Shown here in pieces: positions 33,112-41,630 of a DNA stretch of 64,000 nt. Within the stretch, counting starts at the first letter, position 1. Every line of letters starts with the position of its first letter. Source of the DNA: Nonomuraea rhodomycinica (lineage in GTDB: Bacteria > Actinomycetota > Actinomycetes > Streptosporangiales > Streptosporangiaceae). Location of the stretch: assembly GCF_013363995.1 (NCBI RefSeq), contig NZ_JABWGO010000013.1:240060-304059 (forward strand), given 5' to 3'. The notes below the pieces were generated by a model that did no database searches, was not told the DNA's origin, and saw only the letters and a list, made by a program, of their open reading frames with translations. The translations under genes and the position numbers were made by a program.

Positions 33112-34116
33112 TCAGTCCACGGCCGCCGCGTAGTGGCAGGCGGCCTGGGCCGTGGACACCGCCGGGAGCACCGCCAGCGGCTCCGTCCGGCACCTGCCGT
33201 CCACCCCGGCCTCCGCCGCCCGCCCCGAGGCGAGCACCTGGCAGCGGGCGTGGAAGCGGCACCCGCCCGGGATCCGCGTCGGGTCCGGCGGCTCGCCCGT
33301 GAGCACGACGCGTTCCGGCGACTCGGGCAGCACCGACAGCAGGGCCTGCGTGTACGGGTGCCGGGGCGCGGTGAGCACCTGCTCCACGGGACCCGACTCG
33401 ACGATCCGGCCCAGGTACATCACCGCCACCCGGTCGGCGATGTTCCAGGCGAGGCCCAGGTCGTGGGTGACGACCAGCGCCGACAGGCCCAGCTCGTCGC
33501 GCAGCCGCAGCAGCAGGGCCAGGATCTCGCCCCGCACCGAGGCGTCGAGCGAGGCCACCGGCTCGTCGGCGATCAGCACCTTGGGCTCCAGCGCCAGCGC
33601 CCCGGCGATGACCACGCGCTGGCGCTGGCCGCCGGACAGCTCGTGCGGGTAGCGCAGGAAGAACCGCTCCGGCGGCCGGAGCCCGGCCCGGGAGAGCGCC
33701 GAGGCCACGACCTCCTGCTCGCCGGGCAGGCCGTGGATGCGCGGCCCCTCGGCGACGGCCTCGTAGACGGTCTGGCGCGGGTTGAGCGAGCCCATCGGGT
33801 CCTGCAGGACGAGCTGCACCTCCCGGCGGTACGCCTTGAGCGCCCTGGAGCCGTACTCCAGGGCCGTGCCGCCGTACAGGACGGAGCCGGAGGAGGGGCG
33901 TTCGAGGCCGAGGAGCGTGCGGGCCAGGGTGGTCTTGCCGCAGCCGGACTCGCCGACGAGCGCCACGATCTCGCCCTCGCCGATCGCGAGGTCCACCCCG
34001 TCGACCGCGCGGGCGCGCCGCCCGCGCGAGGGGAACTCCACGTGCAGGTCGCGGGCCTCCAGCAGGGTGGGCCGGGCCGTGCCGACGGCCTCCACAGGTG
34101 CTTGGGTCTCGGTCAC
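33112..34116 (-). CDS. Peptide/nickel ABC transporter ATP-binding protein (OppF/DppF-like)
   Basis: 334-aa ATPase of an Opp/Dpp-type importer. It has Walker A GESGCGKTT, the Q-loop QDPMGSLNPRQT, the signature ELSGGQRQR, Walker B VLIADEP and switch VVTHD. The C-terminal oligopeptide extension contains a cysteine set (GCRFHARCQVL, GRCRTEP and ACHYA) that may bind an iron-sulfur cluster, as in some DppD/F subunits. The GTG start overlaps the upstream stop by GTGA (34113-34116). Last gene of the coupled five-gene operon. Confidence 0.93.
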   Translation of the reverse strand: MTETQAPVEAVGTARPTLLEARDLHVEFPSRGRRARAVDGVDLAIGEGEIVALVGESGCGKTTLARTLLGLERPSSGSVLYGGTALEYGSRALKAYRREVQLVLQDPMGSLNPRQTVYEAVAEGPRIHGLPGEQEVVASALSRAGLRPPERFFLRYPHELSGGQRQRVVIAGALALEPKVLIADEPVASLDASVRGEILALLLRLRDELGLSALVVTHDLGLAWNIADRVAVMYLGRIVESGPVEQVLTAPRHPYTQALLSVLPESPERVVLTGEPPDPTRIPGGCRFHARCQVLASGRAAEAGVDGRCRTEPLAVLPAVSTAQAACHYAAAVD

Positions 34117-35111
34117 GACACCTCCAGGGTGGTCTCCGCGGGCTCGGCCTTCTCCGGCCGTACGTGTACGCACGCGGCGCGGCGTTCGGGCCCGGCGGGC
34201 CACAGCTCCACGTCGAGCGTGGGGCACTCGTCCAGCGCGACCGGGCAGCGCGGGTGGAAGGAGCAGCCGGGCGGCAGGTCCATGGGGTCGGGCGGGTCGC
34301 CGCCGAGGCCCTTGGGCGCCAGCCGCGAGACCGGGTCGCCCACGGTCGGGAACGCGGCGGCCAGCGCGGCGCTGTAGGGGTGCTTGGGGTCGTGGAACAC
34401 CTCGCGCGAGGGTCCGTGCTCGACCACCCGCCCGGCGTACATGACCGCGAGCCGGTCGCAGACGTCGGCGAGGACCGACAGGTCGTGCGAGATCATGATC
34501 AGCGAGATGCCGTGCTCGGCGAGCAGCTCCTTGATCAGCGTCAGGACCTGGGCCTGGACCATCACGTCGAGGGCGGTCGTGGGCTCGTCGGCGATGATCA
34601 GCCGGGGCGAGCAGGCGAGCGCCATGGCGATCATCACGCGCTGCCGCTGCCCGCCGGACAGCTCGTGCGGGTAGCTGCGCGCCCGCCAGGCGGGCAGTCC
34701 GACCTGCTCCAGCAGTTCGGCGACGCGCCCGCGCGCGCTGTCGGGCCTGGCCAGGCCGTGGACGAGCAGCGGCTCGGCGATCTGGTCGCCGATGCGCTGC
34801 ACCGGGTTGAGCCCGTGCTGGGCGCCCTGGAAGACGATCGACGCCTCGGCCCAGCGGACGGCGCGCAGCCGGCCCCACTTCATGGCCAGGACGTCCTCGC
34901 CGTCGAGCAGGATCCGGCCGCCTACGCGGGCGTCGCGCGGCAGCAGCCGCAGCAGCGCCATGGCCAGCGTCGACTTGCCGGAGCCCGACTCGCCGGCGAC
35001 CCCGAGCGCCGTCCCCGCGTCGAGCGTGAGCGACACCCCCCGTACGGCCGGCACCTCGCCGGCCGCGATGCGGTAGGTGACGGAGACGTCGTCCAGTTCG
35101 AGCAGAGCCAT
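34113..35111 (-). CDS. Peptide/nickel ABC transporter ATP-binding protein (OppD/DppD-like)
   Basis: 332-aa ATPase. It shows Walker A GESGSGKST, VFQGAQHGLNPVQRIG (Q-loop), ELSGGQRQR, LIIADEPTTALD and ISHD. The oligopeptide C-terminal domain has the cysteines of GCSFHPRCP, DECPT and ACVHV. It pairs with the OppF-like protein. The start overlaps the OppC stop by ATGA (35111-35114 region). Cytosolic face of the transporter. Confidence 0.93.
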   Translation of the reverse strand: MALLELDDVSVTYRIAAGEVPAVRGVSLTLDAGTALGVAGESGSGKSTLAMALLRLLPRDARVGGRILLDGEDVLAMKWGRLRAVRWAEASIVFQGAQHGLNPVQRIGDQIAEPLLVHGLARPDSARGRVAELLEQVGLPAWRARSYPHELSGGQRQRVMIAMALACSPRLIIADEPTTALDVMVQAQVLTLIKELLAEHGISLIMISHDLSVLADVCDRLAVMYAGRVVEHGPSREVFHDPKHPYSAALAAAFPTVGDPVSRLAPKGLGGDPPDPMDLPPGCSFHPRCPVALDECPTLDVELWPAGPERRAACVHVRPEKAEPAETTLEVS

Positions 35112-36007
35112 CAGCCCGCCTTCCTGAGTCGCGGGTTGAGCACAGCCTCCAGCGCCCGTCCGCACAGCGTGAACGCCATGACGACGGCCAGGATGCACAG
35201 GCCCGGGATGATGATGTACCACCACGCGCCCTGCGTCGCCGCGCCGAAGTCGTAGGAGGCGCGCAGCATCGTGCCCCACGAGGTCTTGTTCGCGCTGACG
35301 CCCAGGAAGGCCAGCGTGGACTCGGTGACGATGGCGCTGGCCACCTCCAGCGTGGTGCTGGCCAGCAGCAGGGGCGCGACGTTCGGCAGCACGTGGCGGG
35401 TGGTGATGTGCCAGTGCCCGCCGCCGAGCGCCTTGGAGCGCTCGATGTACGGCCGGGCCTCCACGGCGAGGGTCTGCGAGCGGATGAGCCGGGCCGTGGT
35501 GGGCCAGGTGGTCACGCCGATCGCGACGATGATGGTGAACGTGCTGCCGCCCAGGATGGCCGCCAGCACCATCGCGGTGATCAGCGAGGGCAGCACCAGG
35601 AACCAGTCGGTGATCCGCATGAGCGTGGCGCCCAGCCAGCCCCGGAAGTGCCCGGCGGCGATGCCGACGACCATGCCGATCACGATGCTGAGCAGCGCGG
35701 CGAGGAAGCCGATGAGCAGCGAGGTGCGCGAGCCCCACCAGACCATGAGCAGGACGGAGCGGCCGGACTCGTCGGTGCCGAACGGCTCGGCGAGGCTGGG
35801 CGGCGACCACTTGACCCCGGTGCCGGAGACCACGCTCGTCACACTCTGGTCGATGAACAGCGGCGCGACCAGCGCCAGCACCACGGCCACGGCGAGCGCG
35901 ACCAGGCCGGCCATGCCGCCCCGGTGCTGCCGGAAGTCCCGCCAGAACCGGCCGAACGCCAGCCGCCTGCGGCTCCAGGCCACGGATCCCGTCGCGACGG
36001 CGCTCAC
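35111..36007 (-). CDS. ABC transporter permease (OppC/DppC-like)
   Basis: 298-aa inner-membrane permease with six helices and the OppC N-terminal leader (FWRDFRQHRGGMAGLVALAV). The EAA coupling loop is seen as ARPYIERSKALGGGHWHITT. It has an extracytoplasmic loop before the second helix with GTDESGRS, the pattern typical of the OppC/DppC/NikC group. The GTG at 36007 overlaps the OppB stop by GTGA (36004-36007). Confidence 0.93.
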   Translation of the reverse strand: MSAVATGSVAWSRRRLAFGRFWRDFRQHRGGMAGLVALAVAVVLALVAPLFIDQSVTSVVSGTGVKWSPPSLAEPFGTDESGRSVLLMVWWGSRTSLLIGFLAALLSIVIGMVVGIAAGHFRGWLGATLMRITDWFLVLPSLITAMVLAAILGGSTFTIIVAIGVTTWPTTARLIRSQTLAVEARPYIERSKALGGGHWHITTRHVLPNVAPLLLASTTLEVASAIVTESTLAFLGVSANKTSWGTMLRASYDFGAATQGAWWYIIIPGLCILAVVMAFTLCGRALEAVLNPRLRKAG

Positions 36008-37062
36008 GCGGACCTCACCCTCGGGTCGAGCATCCGGTAGACCACGTCGGCCAGCGTGTTCATGAGGATCACCGCGACGGTGATGAGCATGAACGTGCCC
36101 TGCATGAGCGTGAAGTCCGGCACCCTGATCGCCTCGTAGAAGAGCTGCCCGAGCCCGGGCCAGCTGTAGATGGTCTCCACGGTGACCGCGCCGCCGACGA
36201 TGAAGCCGATGCGCATGAACACCAGCGTCACCGTGGGCAGCAGCGCGTTGGGCACCGCGTGGCGGCGCCGTACCTCGTCGTCGCGCAGGCCCTTGGCGCG
36301 GGCCACCGTCACGTAGTCCTGGCTGACCTCCTCCAGCAGGGAGGAGCGCATGACCAGCAGGTACTGGGCGTAGACCACGGCCACCAGCGTGAGGCACGGC
36401 AGCACCATGTGCGCGGCCACGTCCAGCACGTACGCGAACCCGTCGGGCGCGTCCACGCTCTCGATGCCCCGGGTGGGGAAGATCCCCGGGATCGGCCCGA
36501 TGCCGACGCCGAACACCATGAGCAGCAGCAGGCCGAGCCAGAACGTCGGCACCGACCACAGCACCAGGGAGATGCCGGTCGAGACCCGGTCGAAGCGGGA
36601 GTTGTGCCGCCAGCCGGCCCGCGTGCCCTGCCAGAGGCCGAGGCTGACCGCGATGACCAGGCCGACGCCGGCGAGCAGCAGGGTCGGCCCGAGCCGCTCA
36701 CCGATGAGGTCGAGGACGGGCCGCTTGTACTCGTACGACGTGCCGAGGTCGAAGCGCAGCGTCTTGCCCACGAAGTCGGCGAACTGGTCGATCAGCGGCT
36801 TGTCCAGGCCCAGCCGGTGGCGTTCCAGGGCGAGCTGGGTCGGGGTCATGTTCCGGCCCTGCGCGAGGTTGCGCACGGGGTCGCCGGGCAGCAGCCGGAA
36901 CACGAAGAACGTGCCGATGATCACCATGGCGATGCTGAACAAAGCCCCACCCGCCTTCGACAGCGCGTACTGCAGCGTGCCGCGGTGGGTGGGGCGTTCG
37001 TCACCGGGGCCCGCCGCCGCCTGGACGGCGGCGGGCTCGGCTGCTTCGAGCGGTGCGGTCAT
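36004..37062 (-). CDS. ABC transporter permease (OppB/DppB-like)
   Basis: 352-aa permease with about six helices. It keeps the N-terminal LLPGDPVRNLAQG signature of the OppB/DppB/NikB group, the EAA loop VSQDYVTVARAKGLRDDEV and the closing DVVYRMLDPRVR. A longer N-terminal cytosolic extension (about 30 residues) precedes the first helix. The ATG at 37062 overlaps the binding-protein stop by ATGA (37059-37062). Confidence 0.93.
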   Translation of the reverse strand: MTAPLEAAEPAAVQAAAGPGDERPTHRGTLQYALSKAGGALFSIAMVIIGTFFVFRLLPGDPVRNLAQGRNMTPTQLALERHRLGLDKPLIDQFADFVGKTLRFDLGTSYEYKRPVLDLIGERLGPTLLLAGVGLVIAVSLGLWQGTRAGWRHNSRFDRVSTGISLVLWSVPTFWLGLLLLMVFGVGIGPIPGIFPTRGIESVDAPDGFAYVLDVAAHMVLPCLTLVAVVYAQYLLVMRSSLLEEVSQDYVTVARAKGLRDDEVRRRHAVPNALLPTVTLVFMRIGFIVGGAVTVETIYSWPGLGQLFYEAIRVPDFTLMQGTFMLITVAVILMNTLADVVYRMLDPRVRSA

Positions 37063-38873
37063 TCGCGCTCGTCCGCGGCGCTCTTGCGCCGCCTGGTCAC
37101 GAGGAACGCGACCAGTCCGAGGACGACCACGCCGCCGACCACGCCGAGGATGAGGCCGGTGTTGGAGCCGCCGCCGCCGGAGGCGGAGCCGCCGGCCGGG
37201 GCCGCGACCGTGTCCACGGTGTAGAACGGCCAGTAGCCGCTGCCGCCGTAGAGCAGGCCGTTCTCCTCGGGGATCGAGGTGATGCTGGTGATGCGGTCCT
37301 TGCGGTAGCCCTCGAGGTCGTTCGTGTAGTAGAGCGCGATGATCGGGGCCTCGGTGTAGAGGCGCTCCTGCATCTGCTTGATCAGGTCGGCGCGCTTGGT
37401 CCGGTCGAGCTCCTTGAGCTGCTCCTTGTAGAGCTTCTCGTAGGTCGGGTCGCAGTAGAACGACTCGGTGCCGCCGCCCTCACCGGCCGGGGTGGGCCGC
37501 CGGCTGCACAGGTGCGTGGCCAGGACCTCCTCCGGGTCGGGGTTGACCGACCAGCCGCTGATCGCGATGTCGTAGTTGCCGGTGACGCCGGTCTCCTCCG
37601 AGAACTTGCTGGAGTCGAGCTTCACGGTGGTCAGCGTGACGCCGATCTCCTTGAAGAAGCCGGTCAGGTACTCGCCGAGCTTGTCCTCGATCGGGGTGTC
37701 GGCGTGGATCGTGAAGCGGAACTCCAGCTTCTTCTTGCCGTCGGGCATCGTGCGGACGCCGTCGGCGCCCTTCTTGTAGCCCGCGTCGTCGAGGATCTTG
37801 TTGGCCTTGGCCGGGTCGTAGGTGACCTTGGTGTCGCCGCTGGCCTCCCAGAAGAAGTCCTTGTACATGGGCGGCACGATCGAGCCGTCGGCGGGCTTGG
37901 CCAGGCCGCTCTGCACCTCGTCCGCGAGCTTCTGCTTGTCGATCGCGTAGTGCAGCGCCTGGCGGACCTTCACGTCCTTCAGCGCGGGGTGGCCGTCGCC
38001 GACCGGCTTGTTGTCGGTCGTCGTGGCCCCGGGGTTGACCTCCAGGTACGCGGCGCGACGCCCCTGGTTGTTCCAGGCCACGATGTTCGGGTCGTTCTGG
38101 ATGGCCTGGAACTCCGGCGGCGCGAGGCGGCCGATGAGGTCGATGTCACCCTTCTTCAGGCCGGCGATGGCGGCCTGCGGGTTGTCGTAGAAGATGACCT
38201 GGAGCTCGTCGATCTTCGGCTTGCCCCGCCAGTAGTCGGGGTTGGCCTTCAGCTTGACGTACTGGTCCTTCTTGTGCTCGACCGCGATGTAGGGCCCGCT
38301 GGAGACGGTCGGGTAGGTGTCGGCCTCGTAGTTGGCGAGGTCGGTCACCTTCTCCCAGACGTGCTTGGGCATGATCGGGATCGGGTTGTCCAGGATGGAG
38401 GCCTGGGGCGCCTTCAGCTTGATGACGAGGTCCTGGCCGTTGGCCGTGACGCTCTCGTAGTTCTCGACGGCCGGGCCGTTGGCGGTCTTCGCGGCGTCGT
38501 CGGTCATGATCTTGTTGAACGTCCAGGCGGCGTCCTCGGCCGTGATCGGCTGGCCGTCGGACCACTTCGCCTGCCGGATCTTGAACGTCCAGGTGAGACC
38601 GTCGCTGGAGGAGGTCCAGGACTCGGCGAGGTCCGGGCTGGGCTGGAGGGTCTTGGAGTCGGGGACGGTCAGGAAGCCGTACATCCACCGGTGGATCGAG
38701 GTGGAGACGAGGCGGACCGCCAGGAAGGGGTTCATCGAGTCCACGGCCTGGGTGGCTCCGACTCGGAGTACCTTCTTCCCCGCCGCAGGTTCCTGGGCGT
38801 GGGCCACCTGGCCCTGACCTGCCATTAACAGCGCTACGCCCAGCACAGCCAGGCGTGCGAGCCATTTCCTCAT
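37059..38873 (-). CDS. ABC transporter substrate-binding protein with C-terminal membrane anchor
   Basis: 604-aa binding protein of the SBP_bac_5 (oligopeptide/nickel) class. The ATG at 38873 gives a Sec signal with a VAHAQ cleavage site and no lipobox cysteine. The start is backed by a GGTGAGG ribosome site; an in-frame ATG at 38918 is rejected. Family blocks include TWTFKIRQAKWSDGQPIT and VRQALHYAIDKQKLADEV. The end has a Gly/Ser linker then a transmembrane helix (about 572-593, TGLILGVVGGVVVLGLVAFL) and a basic cytosolic tail. A binding protein tethered by its C-terminus is common in archaea but not usual in bacteria. First gene of the operon. Confidence 0.9.
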   Translation of the reverse strand: MRKWLARLAVLGVALLMAGQGQVAHAQEPAAGKKVLRVGATQAVDSMNPFLAVRLVSTSIHRWMYGFLTVPDSKTLQPSPDLAESWTSSSDGLTWTFKIRQAKWSDGQPITAEDAAWTFNKIMTDDAAKTANGPAVENYESVTANGQDLVIKLKAPQASILDNPIPIMPKHVWEKVTDLANYEADTYPTVSSGPYIAVEHKKDQYVKLKANPDYWRGKPKIDELQVIFYDNPQAAIAGLKKGDIDLIGRLAPPEFQAIQNDPNIVAWNNQGRRAAYLEVNPGATTTDNKPVGDGHPALKDVKVRQALHYAIDKQKLADEVQSGLAKPADGSIVPPMYKDFFWEASGDTKVTYDPAKANKILDDAGYKKGADGVRTMPDGKKKLEFRFTIHADTPIEDKLGEYLTGFFKEIGVTLTTVKLDSSKFSEETGVTGNYDIAISGWSVNPDPEEVLATHLCSRRPTPAGEGGGTESFYCDPTYEKLYKEQLKELDRTKRADLIKQMQERLYTEAPIIALYYTNDLEGYRKDRITSITSIPEENGLLYGGSGYWPFYTVDTVAAPAGGSASGGGGSNTGLILGVVGGVVVLGLVAFLVTRRRKSAADERE

Positions 38874-38991
38874 ATGTGCCTCACCTTCAGGCGGGGATTC
38901 CTGTGTAGAGAAAGGCACACCATACGAACAGCGCGTGTCAACGAGTCGCGGAAAATTGTTTCATCTTCGTTTCCGAATCCGGTGTAAATTT
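38874..38991 (-). promoter_or_regulatory. AT-richer intergenic region with -35-like box for the importer operon
   Basis: The 118-bp gap before the importer is much AT-richer than its surroundings. On the minus strand it holds a perfect TTGACA (38936-38941) but no convincing -10 at 16-18 bp. An AT-rich inverted repeat CGGAAA-N15-TTTCCG (38949-38975) may act on the end of the ABC-F transcript. Confidence 0.4.
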
Positions 38992-40632
38992 TCAGTCGGT
39001 CTCGATGACCTTGCCGGCGTCCACCCGCAGGCGGCGATCCACGTGGACGGCGTCCAGCATCCGGCGGTCGTGCGTGACGAGCAGCAGCGTGCCGGGATAG
39101 GAGGCGAGCGCCGACTCCAGCTGTTCGATCGCCGGCAGGTCGAGGTGGTTGGTCGGCTCGTCCAGCACCAGCAGGTTGACGCCCCTGGCCTGGAGCAGCG
39201 CCAGCGCCGCCCGGGTGCGCTCGCCCGGCGACAGCGTCGAGGCCGGCCGCAGCACGTGCGCCGCCCGCAGCCCGAACTTGGCCAGCAGAGTGCGCACGTC
39301 GGCGGGCGCCATGGCGGGCACGTGCCGGCAGAACGCGTCGAGCAGCGGCTCCTCCCCCTCGAACAGCCCCCTGGCCTGGTCCACCTCGCCGACCACCACG
39401 CCGGGGCCGAGCGCGGCGTGGCCCTCGTCCAGCGGGACCCGGCCGAGCATCGCGCCGAGCAGCGTCGTCTTGCCCGAGCCGTTGGCGCCGGTGATCGCGA
39501 TCCGCTCGGCCCAGCCCACCTCCAGGTCCACCGGCCCGAGCGTGAACGCCTCCCGCCGCACCACCGCGCCGCGCAGCGTCGCCACGACCGCGCCCGACCG
39601 GGGCGCGGCGGCGATCTCCATGCGCAGCTCCCACTCCTTGCGCGGCTCCTCCACGACGTCCAGGCGCTCGATCAGCCGCTCGGTCTGGCGGGCCTTGGCG
39701 GCCTGCTTCTCCGTCGACTCCACCCGCATGTTGCGGCCGATCTTGTCGCCGTCGGTGGCCTTGCGGCGGGCGTTCTTGACGCCCTTCTCCATCCAGGCGC
39801 GCTGGGTGCGGGCGCGGGCCTCCAGCTGGGCGCGCGTGTCGGCGTACTCCTCGTAGTCCTCGCGGGCCTGCCTGCGGGCGACCTCACGCTCCTCCAGGTA
39901 CGCCTGGTAGCCGCCTCCGTACAGGCGGATGCGCTGCTGGGCGAGGTCCAGCTCCAGGACCTTGGTGACGGTCCTGGCCAGGAACTCGCGGTCGTGGCTC
40001 ACCAGCACCGTGCCGGCCCGCAGGCCCGTGACGAACCGTTCCAGCCGCTCCAGCCCGTCGAGGTCGAGGTCGTTGGTCGGCTCGTCCAGCAGGAACAGGT
40101 CGTACCGGCTGAGCAGCAGCGACGCGAGCCCGGCGCGGGCCGCCTGGCCGCCGGACAGCGAGGTCATCGGCTGCTCCAGGTCCACGGCGAGCCCCAGGTC
40201 GGCGGCCACCTCCCGCGCGCGCTCCTCCAGGTCGGCGCCGCCGAGCGCGAGCCAGCGCTCCAGGGCCTCGCTGTAGGCGTCGTCGGCTCCGGGGGCCTGC
40301 TCGACCAGGGCCTGCGTGGCCGCGTCGAGGTCGCGCTGCGCCGCCGCGACGCCGGTGCGCCGGGCCAGGAACGCGCCGACCGTCTCGCCCGCCCTGCGCT
40401 CGGGCTCCTGCGGGAGATGGCCGACGGTCGCGGTCGCGGGGCTCAGGCGGACGCCGCCCTCCTCGGGGGCGTCGAGGCCGGCCAGCATGCGGAGCAGGGT
40501 GGACTTGCCCGCGCCGTTGGCGCCCACGAGCCCGATGACGTCGCCGGGGCTCACGACGACGTCGAGCCCCGAGAACAGCACCCGGTCGCCGTGTCCGGCC
40601 GCGAGGTCCTTCACCACCATGGTCGCGCTCAT
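38992..40632 (-). CDS. ABC-F family ATPase
   Basis: 546-aa soluble protein with two ABC cassettes and no membrane domain. Cassette 1 has GANGAGKST, LSGGQAARAG and LFLLDEPTNDLD; cassette 2 has GANGSGKTT, LSPGERTRAA and LLVLDEPTNHLD. The charged linker between them (REVARRQAREDYEEYADTRA and following) is the P-site tRNA interaction motif that reaches the ribosome. ABC-F proteins either tune translation or protect the ribosome from antibiotics. This one lacks a close housekeeping look (EttA) and may be a resistance type. ATG 40632 is used. Class assignment needs a tree. Confidence 0.9.
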   Translation of the reverse strand: MSATMVVKDLAAGHGDRVLFSGLDVVVSPGDVIGLVGANGAGKSTLLRMLAGLDAPEEGGVRLSPATATVGHLPQEPERRAGETVGAFLARRTGVAAAQRDLDAATQALVEQAPGADDAYSEALERWLALGGADLEERAREVAADLGLAVDLEQPMTSLSGGQAARAGLASLLLSRYDLFLLDEPTNDLDLDGLERLERFVTGLRAGTVLVSHDREFLARTVTKVLELDLAQQRIRLYGGGYQAYLEEREVARRQAREDYEEYADTRAQLEARARTQRAWMEKGVKNARRKATDGDKIGRNMRVESTEKQAAKARQTERLIERLDVVEEPRKEWELRMEIAAAPRSGAVVATLRGAVVRREAFTLGPVDLEVGWAERIAITGANGSGKTTLLGAMLGRVPLDEGHAALGPGVVVGEVDQARGLFEGEEPLLDAFCRHVPAMAPADVRTLLAKFGLRAAHVLRPASTLSPGERTRAALALLQARGVNLLVLDEPTNHLDLPAIEQLESALASYPGTLLLVTHDRRMLDAVHVDRRLRVDAGKVIETD

Positions 40633-40678
40633 GTGGACCGATGCTACCGAGCCGGGCCGACCCGAATATCGTGGCCCG

Positions 40679-41116
40679 ATGCCGCGCCTGCCCGTCCTCC
40701 TGGCCGCCGTCCTGACCGTCGCCGCGGGACTGGGGGTGCGGGCGCTGACCGGCGGCGCCTTCGCCAAGTACGCGGGCGACGCCCTCTACACGGTCCTGAT
40801 CCAGGCGCTCGTCGTGCTCGTCGTCCCGCGCGTCCGGCCGGTCACGGCGGCGCTCGTGGCTGCCGGGCTGAGCTGGGTGATCGAGTTCGCCCAGCTCGCC
40901 GAGGTCCCGCAGGTCCTGCGTCCGGTGCTGGGCAGCACGTTCAACCCACCCGACCTGCTCTGGTACGCCGTGGGGGCGGCCGCCGCGTGCGCCGTCCACG
41001 CGTACGCGCTCGGGCGCATACATCAGGACCGGCCGGATAGGGGGTCAGGACACCCACTCCAACGAAGGGACCCTGATGATGGACGGCAAGACGATCGCGT
41101 TCCTCGTCGCCCCTGA
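40679..41116 (+). CDS. DUF2809 family membrane protein
   Basis: 145-aa protein with four predicted helices and the family features KYAGDALYTVLIQALVVLVV and FNPPDLLWYAVGAAAACAVH. The last 40 residues are Arg/Asp-rich and overlap the following PfpI gene by 41 bp. This tail is probably read-through of a coding frame lengthened by the loss of an earlier stop. The ATG at 40679 lies directly behind the divergent ABC-F start, so both genes use a 46-bp promoter gap. Function unknown. Confidence 0.7.
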   Translation: MPRLPVLLAAVLTVAAGLGVRALTGGAFAKYAGDALYTVLIQALVVLVVPRVRPVTAALVAAGLSWVIEFAQLAEVPQVLRPVLGSTFNPPDLLWYAVGAAAACAVHAYALGRIHQDRPDRGSGHPLQRRDPDDGRQDDRVPRRP

Positions 41117-41621
41117 GGGTGTCGAGGAGGTGGAGCTGACCGAGCCGTGGAAGGCGGTCAAGCAGGCCGGCGGCACCCCGAAGCTGGTCTCCACCGACTC
41201 CGGCCGCATCCAGGCGTTCAACCACCTCGACAAGGCGGGCAGCTACGCGGTGGACGCCACGGTGGACGAGGTCTCCGCGTCGGACTTCGACGGCCTGGTG
41301 CTGCCGGGCGGCGTGGCCAACCCCGACTTCCTGCGCATGGACGACAGAGCGGTGGGCTTCGTCCGCGGCTTCTTCGAGGCGGGCAAGCCGGTGGCCGCGA
41401 TCTGCCACGCGCCGTGGACGCTGGTCGAGGCGGACGTGGTGCGGGGCCGTACGATGACGTCCTGGCCGAGCCTCCGGACCGACCTGGGCAACGCGGGCGC
41501 CACCTGGGTGGACAAGGAGGTCGTGGTCGACACCCACAACGGCAACGTGCTGGTCACCAGCCGCAAGCCGGACGATCTCAAGGCGTTCAGCCAGGCGGCG
41601 GTGGACGCGTTCAGCGCCTGA
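41076..41621 (+). CDS. DJ-1/PfpI family protein (YhbO-type)
   Basis: 181-aa type 1 glutamine amidotransferase-like protein. The nucleophile elbow AICHAPW supplies the Cys-His pair (Cys about 110), and VEEVELTEPW contributes the glutamate near residue 16. Relatives act as deglycases, chaperone-like stress proteins or proteases; the exact activity is debated. Two adjacent ATGs (41076, 41079) follow an AAGGGA ribosome site. Partially overlapped by the DUF2809 gene and probably co-transcribed. Confidence 0.92.
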   Translation: MMDGKTIAFLVAPEGVEEVELTEPWKAVKQAGGTPKLVSTDSGRIQAFNHLDKAGSYAVDATVDEVSASDFDGLVLPGGVANPDFLRMDDRAVGFVRGFFEAGKPVAAICHAPWTLVEADVVRGRTMTSWPSLRTDLGNAGATWVDKEVVVDTHNGNVLVTSRKPDDLKAFSQAAVDAFSA

Positions 41622-41630
41622 GGCGTCCGT

